Positions 43,874 through 53,516 of a stretch of DNA of 57,567 bases are shown here, piece by piece; positions within the stretch are counted from its first letter, which is position 1, and each line of letters opens with the position of its first letter. The notes below the pieces were generated by a model that saw only the letters and a program-made list of their open reading frames with translations, was not told the origin of the DNA and ran no database searches. The stretch covers positions 1 through 57,567 of the forward strand of contig JABEUY010000117.1 of the NCBI GenBank assembly GCA_013044175.1, in the 5' to 3' direction. Position numbers and translations under genes: made by a program. Source of the DNA: Bacilli bacterium. Lineage in GTDB: Bacteria > Bacillota > Bacilli > Alicyclobacillales > SLC66.

Positions 43874-44305
43874 ATGGGTTTATTCACAGGATTATCGATT
43901 AGTGCTTCTGGGCTCACAGCAAACAATTTGTGGATTAATGTCATCGCAAATAATATCGCGAATGCGAATACGACAAGGACGCCGAGCGGCGGACCCTATC
44001 GTCGTGAAGAAGTGGTATTGGCCTCTGGGAATGGTTCGCCAAGTTTTGCTTCTGCTCTTCAAGCGGCTACGGGAAGTACGGGTGGCGTGCATGTTCAATC
44101 GATTGTACAAGATCCCACGCCGTTCAAATTGGTCTATGATCCATCTTCACCGGATGCTGTCAATGGTTATGTTCAGATGCCAAATGTAAGTATAGCAACA
44201 GAAATGGTGGATCTCTTGACAGCTTCGCATGCCTATCAGGCAAACATTACAGCATTTAATGCGGCGAAAGCGGTTGATACGCAAGCGTTACAAATTGGAA
44301 AGTAG
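43874..44305 (+). CDS. flgC: Flagellar basal body rod protein FlgC
   Basis: Proximal rod subunit, 143 residues. SASGLTANNLWINVIANNIANANTTRTPSGGPYRR and the C-terminal EMVDLLTASHAYQANITAFNAAK are typical. ATG 43874 has GGGAGTTG eight bases upstream, 5 bp after flgB. Confidence 0.95.
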   Translation: MGLFTGLSISASGLTANNLWINVIANNIANANTTRTPSGGPYRREEVVLASGNGSPSFASALQAATGSTGGVHVQSIVQDPTPFKLVYDPSSPDAVNGYVQMPNVSIATEMVDLLTASHAYQANITAFNAAKAVDTQALQIGK

Positions 44306-44315
44306 GTGTTGATTT

Positions 44316-44630
44316 ATGGTGTTACCGCTCACTCCGCTTACTTCATCAACCGTTACTTCGACAGCTTTTCCAACGCTCACGCCGGCGTCTTCAGCGAGTA
44401 AAGGTTCGACTTCTAGTTTTGCTTCAGCTTTGGGTAATGCGCTTCAAAATATCAGCGATACAGTTGCAAACTCACAAGTCCAAGGTCTAGGACTTGCTTC
44501 GGGAACTGCAACGAATCTTTCTGCCGTGATGACTTCGGCGACACAAGCAGAACTTGCTGTTGAACTGACGGTGCAGATACGAAATCGTGTGGTGTCTGCT
44601 TATCAACAAGTGATGAACATGCAGGTATAG
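44316..44630 (+). CDS. fliE: Flagellar hook-basal body protein FliE
   Basis: MS-ring/rod junction protein, 104 residues. Ser/Thr-rich N terminus (to about 33), then FASALGNALQNI and the conserved C terminus TQAELAVELTVQIRNRVVSAYQQVMNMQV. Confidence 0.93.
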   Translation: MVLPLTPLTSSTVTSTAFPTLTPASSASKGSTSSFASALGNALQNISDTVANSQVQGLGLASGTATNLSAVMTSATQAELAVELTVQIRNRVVSAYQQVMNMQV

Positions 44631-44657
44631 TGAAGAAGTGGCCGGGTGACTTCATTT

Positions 44658-46190
44658 ATGAATTTTGATCTTACAGCTTTGCGAACGCGCTTTTTGGCGT
44701 GGTACAACAGTTTGCAAAAAGGGCAGCGACGTAATTTATGGATTGCAGTCGTCGTATTTTTAGGCGCCGTAATCGCTTTGTCGATCATGTTTAACAATCC
44801 TAATTATGTTGTTGTTTTTTCCAATTTGGATGCGAAATCAGCAGGGCAGATTACCCAAAAATTATCGCAGTCCAAAATTCCTTATGAACTTCAAGGGACA
44901 TCGATTCTCGTTCCGGCAGCTCAAGCCGATCAGGTGCGTGTGGATATGGCGATGGCAGGGTTGCCCGCGACAGGGAACATCGACTATACGTCGATTTTTT
45001 CATCGGGGAATTTACTCGGAATGTCAAGTCAACAATTAACGCTTGAAGAATTATCCGTATTACAACAACGTATTGCCCAGTCAATCGACACGATCAATGG
45101 GATCAATAACTCGATTGTAACGATCGTTCCTCAGCAGCAGCAGTCTTTTTTACTCAATACTTCAGCTGGTGCTGCAAAAGCGACGGTAGCGTTATCATTA
45201 GCACCAAGTGTTGTACTTTCGCCGCAACAGGTTTTTGGCATTCAAGAACTCGTCGCTAATTCTGTTCAAGGTCTAACCGCTGCCAATGTCGCGGTTGTCG
45301 ATCAAAATGGCAATGATTTATCGGCGAATGGGGGCAATTCAGCGACCACTGGAGGGACATCTGCTGTGAACCAAGATTTGGCGATGCAGCAGCAGTTAGA
45401 GCAATCGATTCAATCACAACTGCAAGCAAGCCTAAGTCAAATGGTTGGCAGTGGTAATGTGCAGGTGATCGTTCATGCTGCCGTGACGTTTAATCAAGTT
45501 ACGCAGCAAAAGCATCAAGTCACTACTGGTCCGATTTTATCGCAGCAAACATCACAAACCTCTTCGACGGGAGCAACCAGTGGGACGGCAGCAGGTATAG
45601 CAGGACAAGCGACACAAAATCCAAACATTACGACGTATGGTACGACAGGTACGGGTAATGGAGGGTCTTCATCAAGTAAGTCTGGAACGACAAATTATGA
45701 TAATAATTACACCAACACGTCGACGACGTATGATCCGATGCAAATAAATGGATATTCGGTAAGTGTGCTCATCAATTCGAAAGTTATGCCTTTAACCAAT
45801 CAATTAAAAACAGCGATTCAATCGTATGTAACGAATGCGGTTGGTCAACGTGGGACGACACCGATTCCTGCGTCAGTATCGATTGCGGCAGTTCCGTTTA
45901 CCAATCAGGTTGTCGTTCCGCCTGCACCGTCGTTCTTTACAACGCCGACAGGTATAGCGAGTATCGCTGGTGGTGCTTTACTCTTGATCGTTCTGTTCTT
46001 ATTGTGGCGTCGTTCCCGTAATCGTCAAAAAATGACGGATGATGCACTCGGTTCTTTAACCGCCGCCTCAAGTGCGAATGCACCTTCCGAAGCTGAAGAG
46101 GTCTCGCTGACGAAACAACTTCAAGAGATGGCTTTACGTCGTCCTGAAGCGTTTGCAGGGTTGCTTCGTTCTTGGATTTCAGAGGATTAG
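44658..46190 (+). CDS. fliF: Flagellar M-ring protein FliF
   Basis: MS-ring subunit, 510 residues from ATG 44658 (GGGTGA upstream) or 514 from GTG 44646. N-terminal helix NLWIAVVVFLGAVIALSIMF, ring-building domains (NLDAKSAGQITQKL, RVDMAMAGLP, GINNSIVTIV), a low-complexity Ser/Thr/Gly/Asn region about 315-355, C-terminal helix GIASIAGGALLLIVLFLLW and a FliG-binding tail (KQLQEMALRRPEAFAGLLRSW). Confidence 0.95.
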   Translation: MNFDLTALRTRFLAWYNSLQKGQRRNLWIAVVVFLGAVIALSIMFNNPNYVVVFSNLDAKSAGQITQKLSQSKIPYELQGTSILVPAAQADQVRVDMAMAGLPATGNIDYTSIFSSGNLLGMSSQQLTLEELSVLQQRIAQSIDTINGINNSIVTIVPQQQQSFLLNTSAGAAKATVALSLAPSVVLSPQQVFGIQELVANSVQGLTAANVAVVDQNGNDLSANGGNSATTGGTSAVNQDLAMQQQLEQSIQSQLQASLSQMVGSGNVQVIVHAAVTFNQVTQQKHQVTTGPILSQQTSQTSSTGATSGTAAGIAGQATQNPNITTYGTTGTGNGGSSSSKSGTTNYDNNYTNTSTTYDPMQINGYSVSVLINSKVMPLTNQLKTAIQSYVTNAVGQRGTTPIPASVSIAAVPFTNQVVVPPAPSFFTTPTGIASIAGGALLLIVLFLLWRRSRNRQKMTDDALGSLTAASSANAPSEAEEVSLTKQLQEMALRRPEAFAGLLRSWISED

Positions 46191-46208
46191 AGATGAGGTG
46201 AAATCACG

Positions 46209-47219
46209 ATGCGACGTGGAAGTGACATGTCAAGTAAACAAAAAGCGGCTATCCTGATGATCTCACTCGGTCCAGAAGTAGCCTCTAATGTCTACCGGCA
46301 TTTGCGCGAGGATGAGATCGAACAATTAACGCTTGAAATCGCTTCGATCCGAAAAGTTGAAAGTGCGGAAAGAACACCGATTTTAGCGGAGTTTCAAGAG
46401 TTAGCCGTTGCAGATCAAATCATTGCGCAAGGCGGTATTGAATACGCGAAGGATGTTCTTGAAAAAGCGATGGGGCAAGAAAAAGCGCTTTCGATTATCG
46501 AAAGGTTAACTTCTTCTTTGCAAGTACGCCCATTTGAATTTGCGCGCAGAACGAACCCTTCGCAAATTTTGAGTTTCATTCAAAATGAACATCCGCAAAC
46601 GATTGCGCTTGTTTTATCCTATCTCGAGCCAGCACAGGCTGCGATTATCTTAGCCGAGTTGCCACAAAACATACGTGCCGATGTAGCGAAGCGAATTGCT
46701 ATGATGGAAGCAACTAGTCCAGAAGTGATCAATTCTGTTGAACGTGTTTTAGAAACGAAAATGGCTTCTGCACAATCGGTCGATGTGACGGATGTCGGTG
46801 GACTCGAAGCAGTTGTTCACATATTGAATGGTGTAGACCGAGCTACGGAACGAAATATCTTAGAAAGTCTTGAATCCAGTGATCCTGAATTAGCCGAAAG
46901 CATTAAGAAAATGATGTTTGTCTTTGAAGACATCGTACTTCTTGATAATCGAGCCATCCAGCGTGTCATTCGTGATATTGAACAAAATGATTTAATGCTT
47001 GCTTTGCGAACAGCCAGTGAAGATGTGCAAGATGCTGTTTATCGCAATATGTCTAAGCGGATGGTCGAGACGTTCAAACAAGACATGGAATTTGCGCCGC
47101 CAGTTCGTTTGCGTGATGTTGAAGAGGCGCAGCAACGTATCGTCGCGCAGATCCGCCGCCTCGAAGAGATGGGCGAAATCGTAATCGCTCGTGGCGGAGG
47201 TGATGATGTCCTTGTCTAG
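46209..47219 (+). CDS. fliG: Flagellar motor switch protein FliG
   Basis: Rotor torque protein, 336 residues. SKQKAAILMISLGPEVASNVYRHL at the N terminus, the middle EHPQTIALVLSYLEP (EHPQ motif), and C-terminal charged torque helix FEDIVLLDNRAIQRVIRDIEQNDLMLALR. ATG 46209 with GAGGTGA upstream. It overlaps fliH. Confidence 0.97.
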   Translation: MRRGSDMSSKQKAAILMISLGPEVASNVYRHLREDEIEQLTLEIASIRKVESAERTPILAEFQELAVADQIIAQGGIEYAKDVLEKAMGQEKALSIIERLTSSLQVRPFEFARRTNPSQILSFIQNEHPQTIALVLSYLEPAQAAIILAELPQNIRADVAKRIAMMEATSPEVINSVERVLETKMASAQSVDVTDVGGLEAVVHILNGVDRATERNILESLESSDPELAESIKKMMFVFEDIVLLDNRAIQRVIRDIEQNDLMLALRTASEDVQDAVYRNMSKRMVETFKQDMEFAPPVRLRDVEEAQQRIVAQIRRLEEMGEIVIARGGGDDVLV

Positions 47220-47997
47220 AATCGTGCGTCCACGCGATGAAGTGATTCCTGAAAGGAAAATCATTCTCCCAATACGTCCTTATCTGGTGGAGCAAGACGT
47301 TGAGGAGATCGATCTTGATCCCGATTCGATTGAGCATAAGATTCAAGTAAAACGCGCAGAACTTTCCCAATTGCAGCAGGAAACGATGCAATTGTTGGAT
47401 GAAGCGCAAACGCAAGCGAATGGACTTATCGATCAAGCGCAACAGCAAGCGATTCAGATACACCAAGATGCGCAAGAACAAGGTTTTACACAAGGATATG
47501 AGCAAGGAAAGCAGATCGCCTATGAAGAGATGAGCGAACAGTTTGCCCAGATTAATCGGTTGCTACTTCTTGCTGAGAAGGAAAGAAAGGCAAGAATTAA
47601 AAAATCGGAATCGTTTATCGTGGAATTGGCGATGCAAATAGCACAAAATCTTTTTGCTCGCGAACTTCAGGAAGAAACGGAAAGATACGCGGCATCGTTG
47701 ACGTTGCAATTGCTTGAAGAAGTCGATAAAGCTCATGAGATCGAGATTCGAGTGAGTGCAGAAGATTTTGCAAGTGTACTCGATCGCCGAGAGCATTTTG
47801 AACGATTATTATCGCAAACGGCAGAATGTTCGATTATTATCGATCATGCGCTTCATCAAGGTGATGTCGTGATCGCCACGGAACAAGGAACGGTCGATGG
47901 ACGTCTGGATATCCGCTTTGAGCAAGTGCGACAAATCTTGCTTGCAGTAGCTAAAGAGTGGGAGATGCATGGCGATGAGCACGAATCGTACGATTGA
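47206..47997 (+). CDS. fliH: Flagellar assembly protein FliH
   Basis: Regulator/stator of the FliI export ATPase, 263 residues. Central coiled coil rich in Gln/Glu/Ala (about 48-110), GYEQGKQIAYEE, and the conserved C-terminal domain (FIVELAMQIAQNLFARELQ; GDVVIATEQGTVDGRLDIRFEQV). ATG 47206 is placed by GGAGG (47196-47200); it overlaps fliG by 14 bp and fliI by about 29 bp. Confidence 0.92.
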   Translation: MSLSRIVRPRDEVIPERKIILPIRPYLVEQDVEEIDLDPDSIEHKIQVKRAELSQLQQETMQLLDEAQTQANGLIDQAQQQAIQIHQDAQEQGFTQGYEQGKQIAYEEMSEQFAQINRLLLLAEKERKARIKKSESFIVELAMQIAQNLFARELQEETERYAASLTLQLLEEVDKAHEIEIRVSAEDFASVLDRREHFERLLSQTAECSIIIDHALHQGDVVIATEQGTVDGRLDIRFEQVRQILLAVAKEWEMHGDEHESYD

Positions 47998-49300
47998 CAT
48001 GTATCGCAAAGCGCTCGTTCGAGGGCGATTGCATAAAGTTTATGGTCGCATTGAGCAAGTGATTGGTCTGACTATTGAATCGAATGGTCCTGCAGCTCGT
48101 ATCGGTGATGTTTGCGTTGTTCTCGGGGATCGAGGACAACGATCGCTTTGTGAAGTCGTGGGTTTTCGAGCAAATCGTGTTCTTCTCATGCCACTTGGCG
48201 CTCTAGAAGGATTAGCGCCTGGCAGTGAAGTCGAAGCGACGGGGGATTCGTTACATATCGCCGTCGGGAATAGTTTGTTAGGAAGAGTATTAGACGGTCT
48301 GGGAAATCCAGTTGACGGATTGGGTAAAATCGTCACCGAGGAAATGGTGCCTGTTTATCGGGAACCTCCTTCTCCATTGTCACGACCGAGAATTGATACA
48401 AGAATGGGTTCAGGTGTGCGGGTGATCGATGCCCTTATGACCCTTGGCTTGGGGCAACGTGTAGGCTTATTTGCAGGAAGTGGTGTTGGTAAAAGTACGC
48501 TTCTTGGCATGATTGCAAAAAATACGGAAGCTGATGTGAATGTCATTGCGCTGATCGGTGAACGTGGTCGCGAGGTGCGCGAATTTATCGAACGTGATTT
48601 AGGCGATGCACTTTCTCATTCTGTTGTCGTAGTCGCAACGTCCGATCAACCGCCACTTGTGCGCATTAAAGGCGCGTTTGTCGCTACGGCCATTGCTGAG
48701 TATTTTCGTGATCAAGGTAAACAAGTTACGCTCATGATGGACTCGGTAACGCGATTTGCGATGGCTTCTCGTGAAGTTGGCTTGGCGATTGGTGAGCCGC
48801 CTACTTCGCGCGGTTATACACCTTCTGTTTTTGCCACATTGCCCAAACTATTAGAAAGAGCAGGGCGATCTTCGGAAGGTTCGATAACGGGAATCTACAC
48901 GGTTCTTGTCGATGGGGATGATCTGTCCGATCCGATCGCGGATGCTGTTCGTGGTATCTTGGACGGGCATATTGTACTCGATCGTAATCTAGCTAATCGC
49001 GGACATTTTCCTTCTGTCGATCCGTTACAAAGTATCAGTCGATTAATGGGTGACATTACTTCCGTTGATCATCAAGGCGCGGCGATGCATATACGTCGTT
49101 TGATGGCAGCAAAACGAGATATTGACGATTTAATTAAAATCGGTGCTTATCAACATGGTTCTGATTCGGTTGCCGATCAGGCGATTGCATTGGATAATGA
49201 ACTTAATCGCTTTTTGTGTCAAAGTGTCAATGATGCATCAGCTTTTGATGAAACCATCTCTCGATTGATCGAATTAGCGCAAGGAGGGATCGATCGTTGA
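47969..49300 (+). CDS. fliI: Flagellum-specific ATP synthase FliI
   Basis: Export ATPase of the flagellar type III apparatus, 443 residues. Walker A GLFAGSGVGKSTLLGMIA, NVIALIGERGREVREFIE, Walker B QVTLMMDSVTRFAMA and RGYTPSVFATLPKLLERAG. ATG 47969 with GGGAG close upstream (ATG 47975 is possible). The stop overlaps the fliJ TTG start. Confidence 0.97.
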   Translation: MAMSTNRTIDMYRKALVRGRLHKVYGRIEQVIGLTIESNGPAARIGDVCVVLGDRGQRSLCEVVGFRANRVLLMPLGALEGLAPGSEVEATGDSLHIAVGNSLLGRVLDGLGNPVDGLGKIVTEEMVPVYREPPSPLSRPRIDTRMGSGVRVIDALMTLGLGQRVGLFAGSGVGKSTLLGMIAKNTEADVNVIALIGERGREVREFIERDLGDALSHSVVVVATSDQPPLVRIKGAFVATAIAEYFRDQGKQVTLMMDSVTRFAMASREVGLAIGEPPTSRGYTPSVFATLPKLLERAGRSSEGSITGIYTVLVDGDDLSDPIADAVRGILDGHIVLDRNLANRGHFPSVDPLQSISRLMGDITSVDHQGAAMHIRRLMAAKRDIDDLIKIGAYQHGSDSVADQAIALDNELNRFLCQSVNDASAFDETISRLIELAQGGIDR

Positions 49301-49728
49301 ATAAGTTTGATCGAACGAAACGCATCCATCATTTGCATGATCTTATTTTGCAACAGTCGGTGACCGCAAAGCAGCAGGTTGCCAATCGACTCCAAGAGGA
49401 AACGTATAAATTGGATCATCTTCACACGACGATCCATTCGCTCGATCAAGTTCGTTTCGATGATACCAAAAGTGCTTTTGATGCCGTCTTATGGCAACAT
49501 TACTTCGATGCTCTTCATACGCAAGAAAATGATCAGAGCGCCACGGTGGATCTTTGGCAAGCAGAAATGGAAAAAAAGCAGGAATTAACGGTAATTGCCT
49601 ATCAGGATGCCAGGCGGTGGGAGATTTATCGTGATAAGACTAAGCTTGCCTATGAGACGCAAGACCGTAAGAAAGACTTGCGTAATGCAGATGATCTTGC
49701 TTCAAGTCGTCATCGTCATCGAGATTAG
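49297..49728 (+). CDS. fliJ: Flagellar export chaperone FliJ
   Basis: A 143-residue, highly charged, almost entirely coiled-coil protein in the fliJ position right after fliI, starting at TTG 49297 over the fliI stop with AAGGAGGG upstream. Identity rests mainly on coiled-coil character and order. Confidence 0.85.
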   Translation: MNKFDRTKRIHHLHDLILQQSVTAKQQVANRLQEETYKLDHLHTTIHSLDQVRFDDTKSAFDAVLWQHYFDALHTQENDQSATVDLWQAEMEKKQELTVIAYQDARRWEIYRDKTKLAYETQDRKKDLRNADDLASSRHRHRD

Positions 49729-49774
49729 TAGTTAGTATCTTTGGCGAGTAGGAAAGATAGGGGCTGAACGTTAA

Positions 49775-50380
49775 TTGGCAGCAAAAAAAGCAAAAACCAA
49801 AGATAAAAACTATCAAGTCAAGCCAATCTCATGGATTTTTTATATGATTGTATTACCTATACTCTTTACGGCTGTCTTAATTGTGGTTATTATGCAGTTT
49901 ATTTTAGGGTTTAATGTTTTTGGCGATGTTACAAAATGGGCAGAATCGATTCCGGTGGTTCGTCACGTTCTTGGCATCCCTAATCCGCCAGTACCGGTTC
50001 CGCAACAAGTCGCATCCCTAAAGAAACAATTAAAAACCGTTCAATCTACGGATCAAAAGCAAATTACCGCTTTACAAAATGAAGTAGCAAAATTATCTTC
50101 TGAATTAGCGACAGCCAAATCTGTCTCGTCGAATCTTCACGGAAAACTCGTATCGACGACAATACAATTAAAAGCTGCTCAAGTAGCTTCAGCAACGGCA
50201 AAATCAGAAGCGGCGATTTTGACCAATATGTCTTCCAATCAAGCAGCTTCAGTATTGCAACAATTGCCCTTTCAAGAACAAGTTCAAGCCCTGCAAGCGA
50301 TGAACAGTTCAGATCAAGCGTCGTTATTGTCGCAATTGCCCGTGAACATCGCGGCAAAATTACTTAAAGCTGGCGGTTAA
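49775..50380 (+). CDS. MotE/YlxF-like flagellar protein
   Basis: A 201-residue protein. One N-terminal transmembrane helix (ISWIFYMIVLPILFTAVLIVVIMQF), a Pro-rich linker, a coiled coil (about 78-145), and a C-terminal MgtE-N-like repeat (MSSNQAASVLQQLPFQEQVQALQAMNSSDQASLLSQLP). MotE proteins act as stator-assembly chaperones in other bacteria. TTG 49775 with TAGGGG upstream. It occupies the ylxF position between fliJ and fliK. Confidence 0.85.
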   Translation: MAAKKAKTKDKNYQVKPISWIFYMIVLPILFTAVLIVVIMQFILGFNVFGDVTKWAESIPVVRHVLGIPNPPVPVPQQVASLKKQLKTVQSTDQKQITALQNEVAKLSSELATAKSVSSNLHGKLVSTTIQLKAAQVASATAKSEAAILTNMSSNQAASVLQQLPFQEQVQALQAMNSSDQASLLSQLPVNIAAKLLKAGG

Positions 50381-50448
50381 TCGCATTGCAGGTGAAGGAG
50401 GTGATGCTTTCCGAAAGACCATGTTGACAGAAAGGAGGAAAAGAAAGA

Positions 50449-52554
50449 ATGCTTATGTCTGAACTTTTATCAACGCTCGCTGTTGATAATTCCGGTATCA
50501 AAGGAAGTAATAGGATTGGTAAGTTGCAAAATGGCAAGGAGAAGTTACTCCCTTCCAATGAACTAGCTCATACGGTACCTGCTTCTACGCATACGTCTAC
50601 TGCAAAATCATCAACTTTTTTGCAGACGATCCATGCGCAGCAGGAAAAAGTTAAAGCGAAACCATTGTCAAAAAAAGATGGGACTACGGTAACCTTTACA
50701 CCGACACAGGCATCGCTATCAACAGTACCAAACGTAATACCATCGACGCTTCATGCACCAAATGAATTGGCAACGTTCACGAATTCGTTGCACGCTGAAG
50801 CCATTGTGCCTAACGTTAGTTCTCCGTCATCAGGATCAAAGGTGACTAAGCAAGCAAACGTTAATTTTGCAAAACAGGGTGAGCAAGGGCAACCTGTGAT
50901 AGCGTCTGACATTCTGCTTGCAAAGACACCGTTATCACCCTCGAAGGCGGCAGCGAACACACTGGGGGTCAAGTATGAAAAGGTAATTTCGGGACATCCA
51001 CAGTCAGCAAGTGCTGTGCCGTCAAATAGGACCCTTGTGCAGACGCCAAGTAAGGTTCCGGTAAAAGGAACGCCAGTGCAAGTGACGAGTTCGGTATCTG
51101 AGACAAGTACGCCGCCCGTTACATCGACACGAGGGCAGGTGACAAATGCTGTGCAAGCTAAGTTGAGGCTTATGCAGGCGACAAGTGCTGTGCAAGCTAA
51201 AAAGACCTTTGTGCAGACGCCAAGTAAGGTGTCGGTAAAAGGAACGTCAGTGCATGTGACGAGTTCGATACCTGAGACAAGTACGCCGCCCGTTACATCG
51301 ACACGAGGGCAGGTGACAAATGCTGTGCAAGCTAAGTTGAGGCTTACGCAGGTGACAAGTGCTGTGCAACCAAAGTCGGAACCTGTTCCATCCTACTTGC
51401 TGACATCGCCTATGTCATTGCAGGCGGAACTTAGACCATTTAGTGTGCATGGAGTAAAGGAAGCTAGCCAACCCGCTACGCAACTACCTGCTACACAAGC
51501 CATTCAAGCATCGTTACAGTCATCCGTTGTGCAACAAATCGTCGTCACCAAATTGCCGACGACGAAAACATCAAGTCTGAACGCGTTGTCCAATGCACAT
51601 GGACGATTTGCCCTTTCGGCTTTGGTCAATCCGCCACTTTTATTGTCGCAAGCCAAAGGATTTCGCCGTGTGTCAAACAACACAATTTCTCGCCAGAACG
51701 CGCAAAAAATTACGCGTGTTGTACAACCACACCAACAAGAAGCGCTTTCTTCTTGGCTAGGCTTTTTGCCAACATCTTTTCGTTTGCGACAAGCGCGAAT
51801 AACGCCAACCCTTTCAAGTCGACAGCTTGCACAAGGAAAAGCGGAGGTACAACCAGGATTGGCTTTGCAGGATACAATGCAAAAGGCCAATATGCCTGCC
51901 AACCGATCCTTTGCGCTTTCCATGACTCTTTCGCACCATGTAGCTAAGAAAATCGTTCCATCTAAATCAACCGCTACTTTGCCGAATTCTTCGTCGGTGA
52001 CAAATACCAATGCGGCGAGCGGTTTTTGGGGCAACGCCTCAACGGTAGGTGCGCAAAATTCCTTGCAAACCTCCAATTATCTTTTATCCAGTCCGATGAC
52101 GATGGCATCCGCTGCTATGTGGGCGTTCGGTGAAGGTAATCCTTTGCTTTTACTCGCTTTGCAAAAAGCGCGGCAGACAAGACAAATCACGACGACGCGT
52201 GTGGAGATGACGCTTCACCCTGCCAATCTCGGTAAATTGCATTTACAGGTGCAGGCACATCCGAGCGGTCAACTGCAAATTCAGTTTTTAGCGTCTCAAA
52301 CATCTTCCAAATCCTTGCTCGAAAAGTATCTGCCTGATTTGAAACAATCCTTGCAGCAAAGCGGTTTTACGCAAATCTCTGTCGATGTGCGTAGTGGTGG
52401 CGGGCAATCACAACAGTACCCGTCAAATCACACAGCGTCGCCACTGTCCATCGGATCGATTTCGCCAACGATGCATGCTTCACGTCCCATCGCTTCGATC
52501 GATCAATTTGAAGGTAACAGCAGTAATACAGTTGGTTTTATTGCACGAGCTTAA
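50449..52554 (+). CDS. fliK: Flagellar hook-length control protein FliK
   Basis: Molecular ruler setting hook length and switching export specificity, 701 residues, long for the family (400-500 is common). The N-terminal 500 residues are Ser/Thr/Pro/Val-rich and low in complexity, with a 58-residue tandem duplication (nt 51037-51369). The conserved C-terminal domain (about 580-650) shows VEMTLHPANLGKLHLQVQ and KYLPDLKQSLQQSGF. ATG 50449 with AAGGAGGA upstream; ATG 50455 is possible. Confidence 0.9.
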   Translation: MLMSELLSTLAVDNSGIKGSNRIGKLQNGKEKLLPSNELAHTVPASTHTSTAKSSTFLQTIHAQQEKVKAKPLSKKDGTTVTFTPTQASLSTVPNVIPSTLHAPNELATFTNSLHAEAIVPNVSSPSSGSKVTKQANVNFAKQGEQGQPVIASDILLAKTPLSPSKAAANTLGVKYEKVISGHPQSASAVPSNRTLVQTPSKVPVKGTPVQVTSSVSETSTPPVTSTRGQVTNAVQAKLRLMQATSAVQAKKTFVQTPSKVSVKGTSVHVTSSIPETSTPPVTSTRGQVTNAVQAKLRLTQVTSAVQPKSEPVPSYLLTSPMSLQAELRPFSVHGVKEASQPATQLPATQAIQASLQSSVVQQIVVTKLPTTKTSSLNALSNAHGRFALSALVNPPLLLSQAKGFRRVSNNTISRQNAQKITRVVQPHQQEALSSWLGFLPTSFRLRQARITPTLSSRQLAQGKAEVQPGLALQDTMQKANMPANRSFALSMTLSHHVAKKIVPSKSTATLPNSSSVTNTNAASGFWGNASTVGAQNSLQTSNYLLSSPMTMASAAMWAFGEGNPLLLLALQKARQTRQITTTRVEMTLHPANLGKLHLQVQAHPSGQLQIQFLASQTSSKSLLEKYLPDLKQSLQQSGFTQISVDVRSGGGQSQQYPSNHTASPLSIGSISPTMHASRPIASIDQFEGNSSNTVGFIARA
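51037..51369 (+). repeat. 174-bp tandem duplication in fliK
   Basis: Copy A begins at 51037 and copy B at 51211, exactly 174 bp (58 codons) later, and they match to about 51195/51369 with roughly eight mismatches, frame preserved. A shorter echo (AATGCTGTGCAAGCTAAG-like units) also occurs inside each copy. Confidence 0.9.
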
Positions 52555-52570
52555 GGAGGGACTTGACACA

Positions 52571-53032
52571 ATGACGTTTCCAATCAGCCTAAACTCAGGA
52601 AGTACAACGTATACGCCGCCTATTTCGTCAACATCCACTGCAAGTTCGACGTCAACGAGTGGCGCAAATAACAATAACGTATCAAATGCGTTAACGAACG
52701 CCGTTACAGGAACAAATTCTCTTGGCGAAAATGCTTTTTTACAGTTGCTCGTTACGCAGATGCAACATCAAGATCCAACACAACCGCAAAGTAATACGCA
52801 ATTCATTGCACAGTTGGCACAGTTCACATCGGTGGAACAGATGACCAATGTGGCGACGACAAATAATCAGTTGGAAGCATTTCAGTTATTGGGCCATACG
52901 GTTGCGGTCAAGTACAATGGGAACAGTGATTCTGGTGTCGTAACTTCGATTGCGACTAATAATGGTTCCCCGATACTGTCGATCAATGGGAATGCTTATC
53001 CTTTGTCCTCAGTCGTCGCAGAGCTCAAGTAG
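52571..53032 (+). CDS. flgD: Flagellar hook assembly protein FlgD
   Basis: Hook cap scaffold, 153 residues. Ser/Thr/Asn-rich N terminus, then the hallmark FLQLLVTQMQHQDPTQPQSNTQFIAQLAQFTSVEQMTN. It lacks the large C-terminal domains of enteric FlgD, like the short Bacillus form. ATG 52571 with AAGGAGGG upstream; the ORF's longer 5' part lies over fliK. Confidence 0.94.
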   Translation: MTFPISLNSGSTTYTPPISSTSTASSTSTSGANNNNVSNALTNAVTGTNSLGENAFLQLLVTQMQHQDPTQPQSNTQFIAQLAQFTSVEQMTNVATTNNQLEAFQLLGHTVAVKYNGNSDSGVVTSIATNNGSPILSINGNAYPLSSVVAELK

Positions 53033-53043
53033 GGGGGATCGAC

Positions 53044-53439
53044 GTGGCTGAAAATTGGCATTATCCAAAGATTTCAGCGAACACGCCTTCAAAGCCGTTA
53101 CAGAATCAAGCGAAAAATGCTAAGCCGACGATGGTAAATTCATCGTTTGCGCAAGCCCTAGAGCAAGCGACGGCAAAATCGGTCGTTATGTCGGCGCACG
53201 CTTCACAACGTCTACAAATGCGCGGTGTCCCTGTGACGACGCAAACGATGTCGAATTTAAACAAAGCTGCTGAGCAATTATCGGCGAAAAACGCGAAAGA
53301 ATCGCTCGTCATTATGGGCGGCGTCGGCTATGTGCTCAACGTGCCGAATCGAACCGTGGTCACTGCGATGCGCCTTGGTGAACAAGAGGCCAATGTGATT
53401 ACCAATATCGATAGCGCGCTCGTCATGCCAAACTCGTAA
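53044..53439 (+). CDS. TIGR02530-type flagellar operon protein
   Basis: A 131-residue protein of the conserved small family found between flgD and flgE. SAHASQRLQMRGV and LVIMGGVGYVLNVPNRTVVTAM are the recognisable parts. GTG 53044 with TAGGGGG upstream. The family's role in hook assembly is unsettled. Confidence 0.85.
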   Translation: MAENWHYPKISANTPSKPLQNQAKNAKPTMVNSSFAQALEQATAKSVVMSAHASQRLQMRGVPVTTQTMSNLNKAAEQLSAKNAKESLVIMGGVGYVLNVPNRTVVTAMRLGEQEANVITNIDSALVMPNS

Positions 53440-53458
53440 CGAAGAAAGAAGACATCTT

Positions 53459-53516
53459 GTAGCCGGACCGCTTGTCGGAAGCTACGAATACAATTCTCGC
53501 CGACTGACTGAGGCGA
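53459..53516 (+). other. Two hairpins in the gap before the hook gene
   Basis: Hairpin 1 pairs GTAGC/GCTAC (53459-53463, 53481-53485) with an imperfect CGGAC/GTCGG inner stem; hairpin 2 pairs TCGCC (53497-53501) with GGCGA (53512-53516). Neither has a T-run. They fill the 96-bp gap before AAAAAGGGG and the hook gene start, the only sizeable gap in the operon. Confidence 0.5.

Noticed and set aside
51504-52076. 190-codon minus-strand ORF inside fliK
   Set aside because: Product of biased fliK composition; no start site signal and the sense gene is certain.
52385-52570. Upstream extension of flgD over the end of fliK
   Set aside because: The family start and the AAGGAGGG site place the start at ATG 52571.
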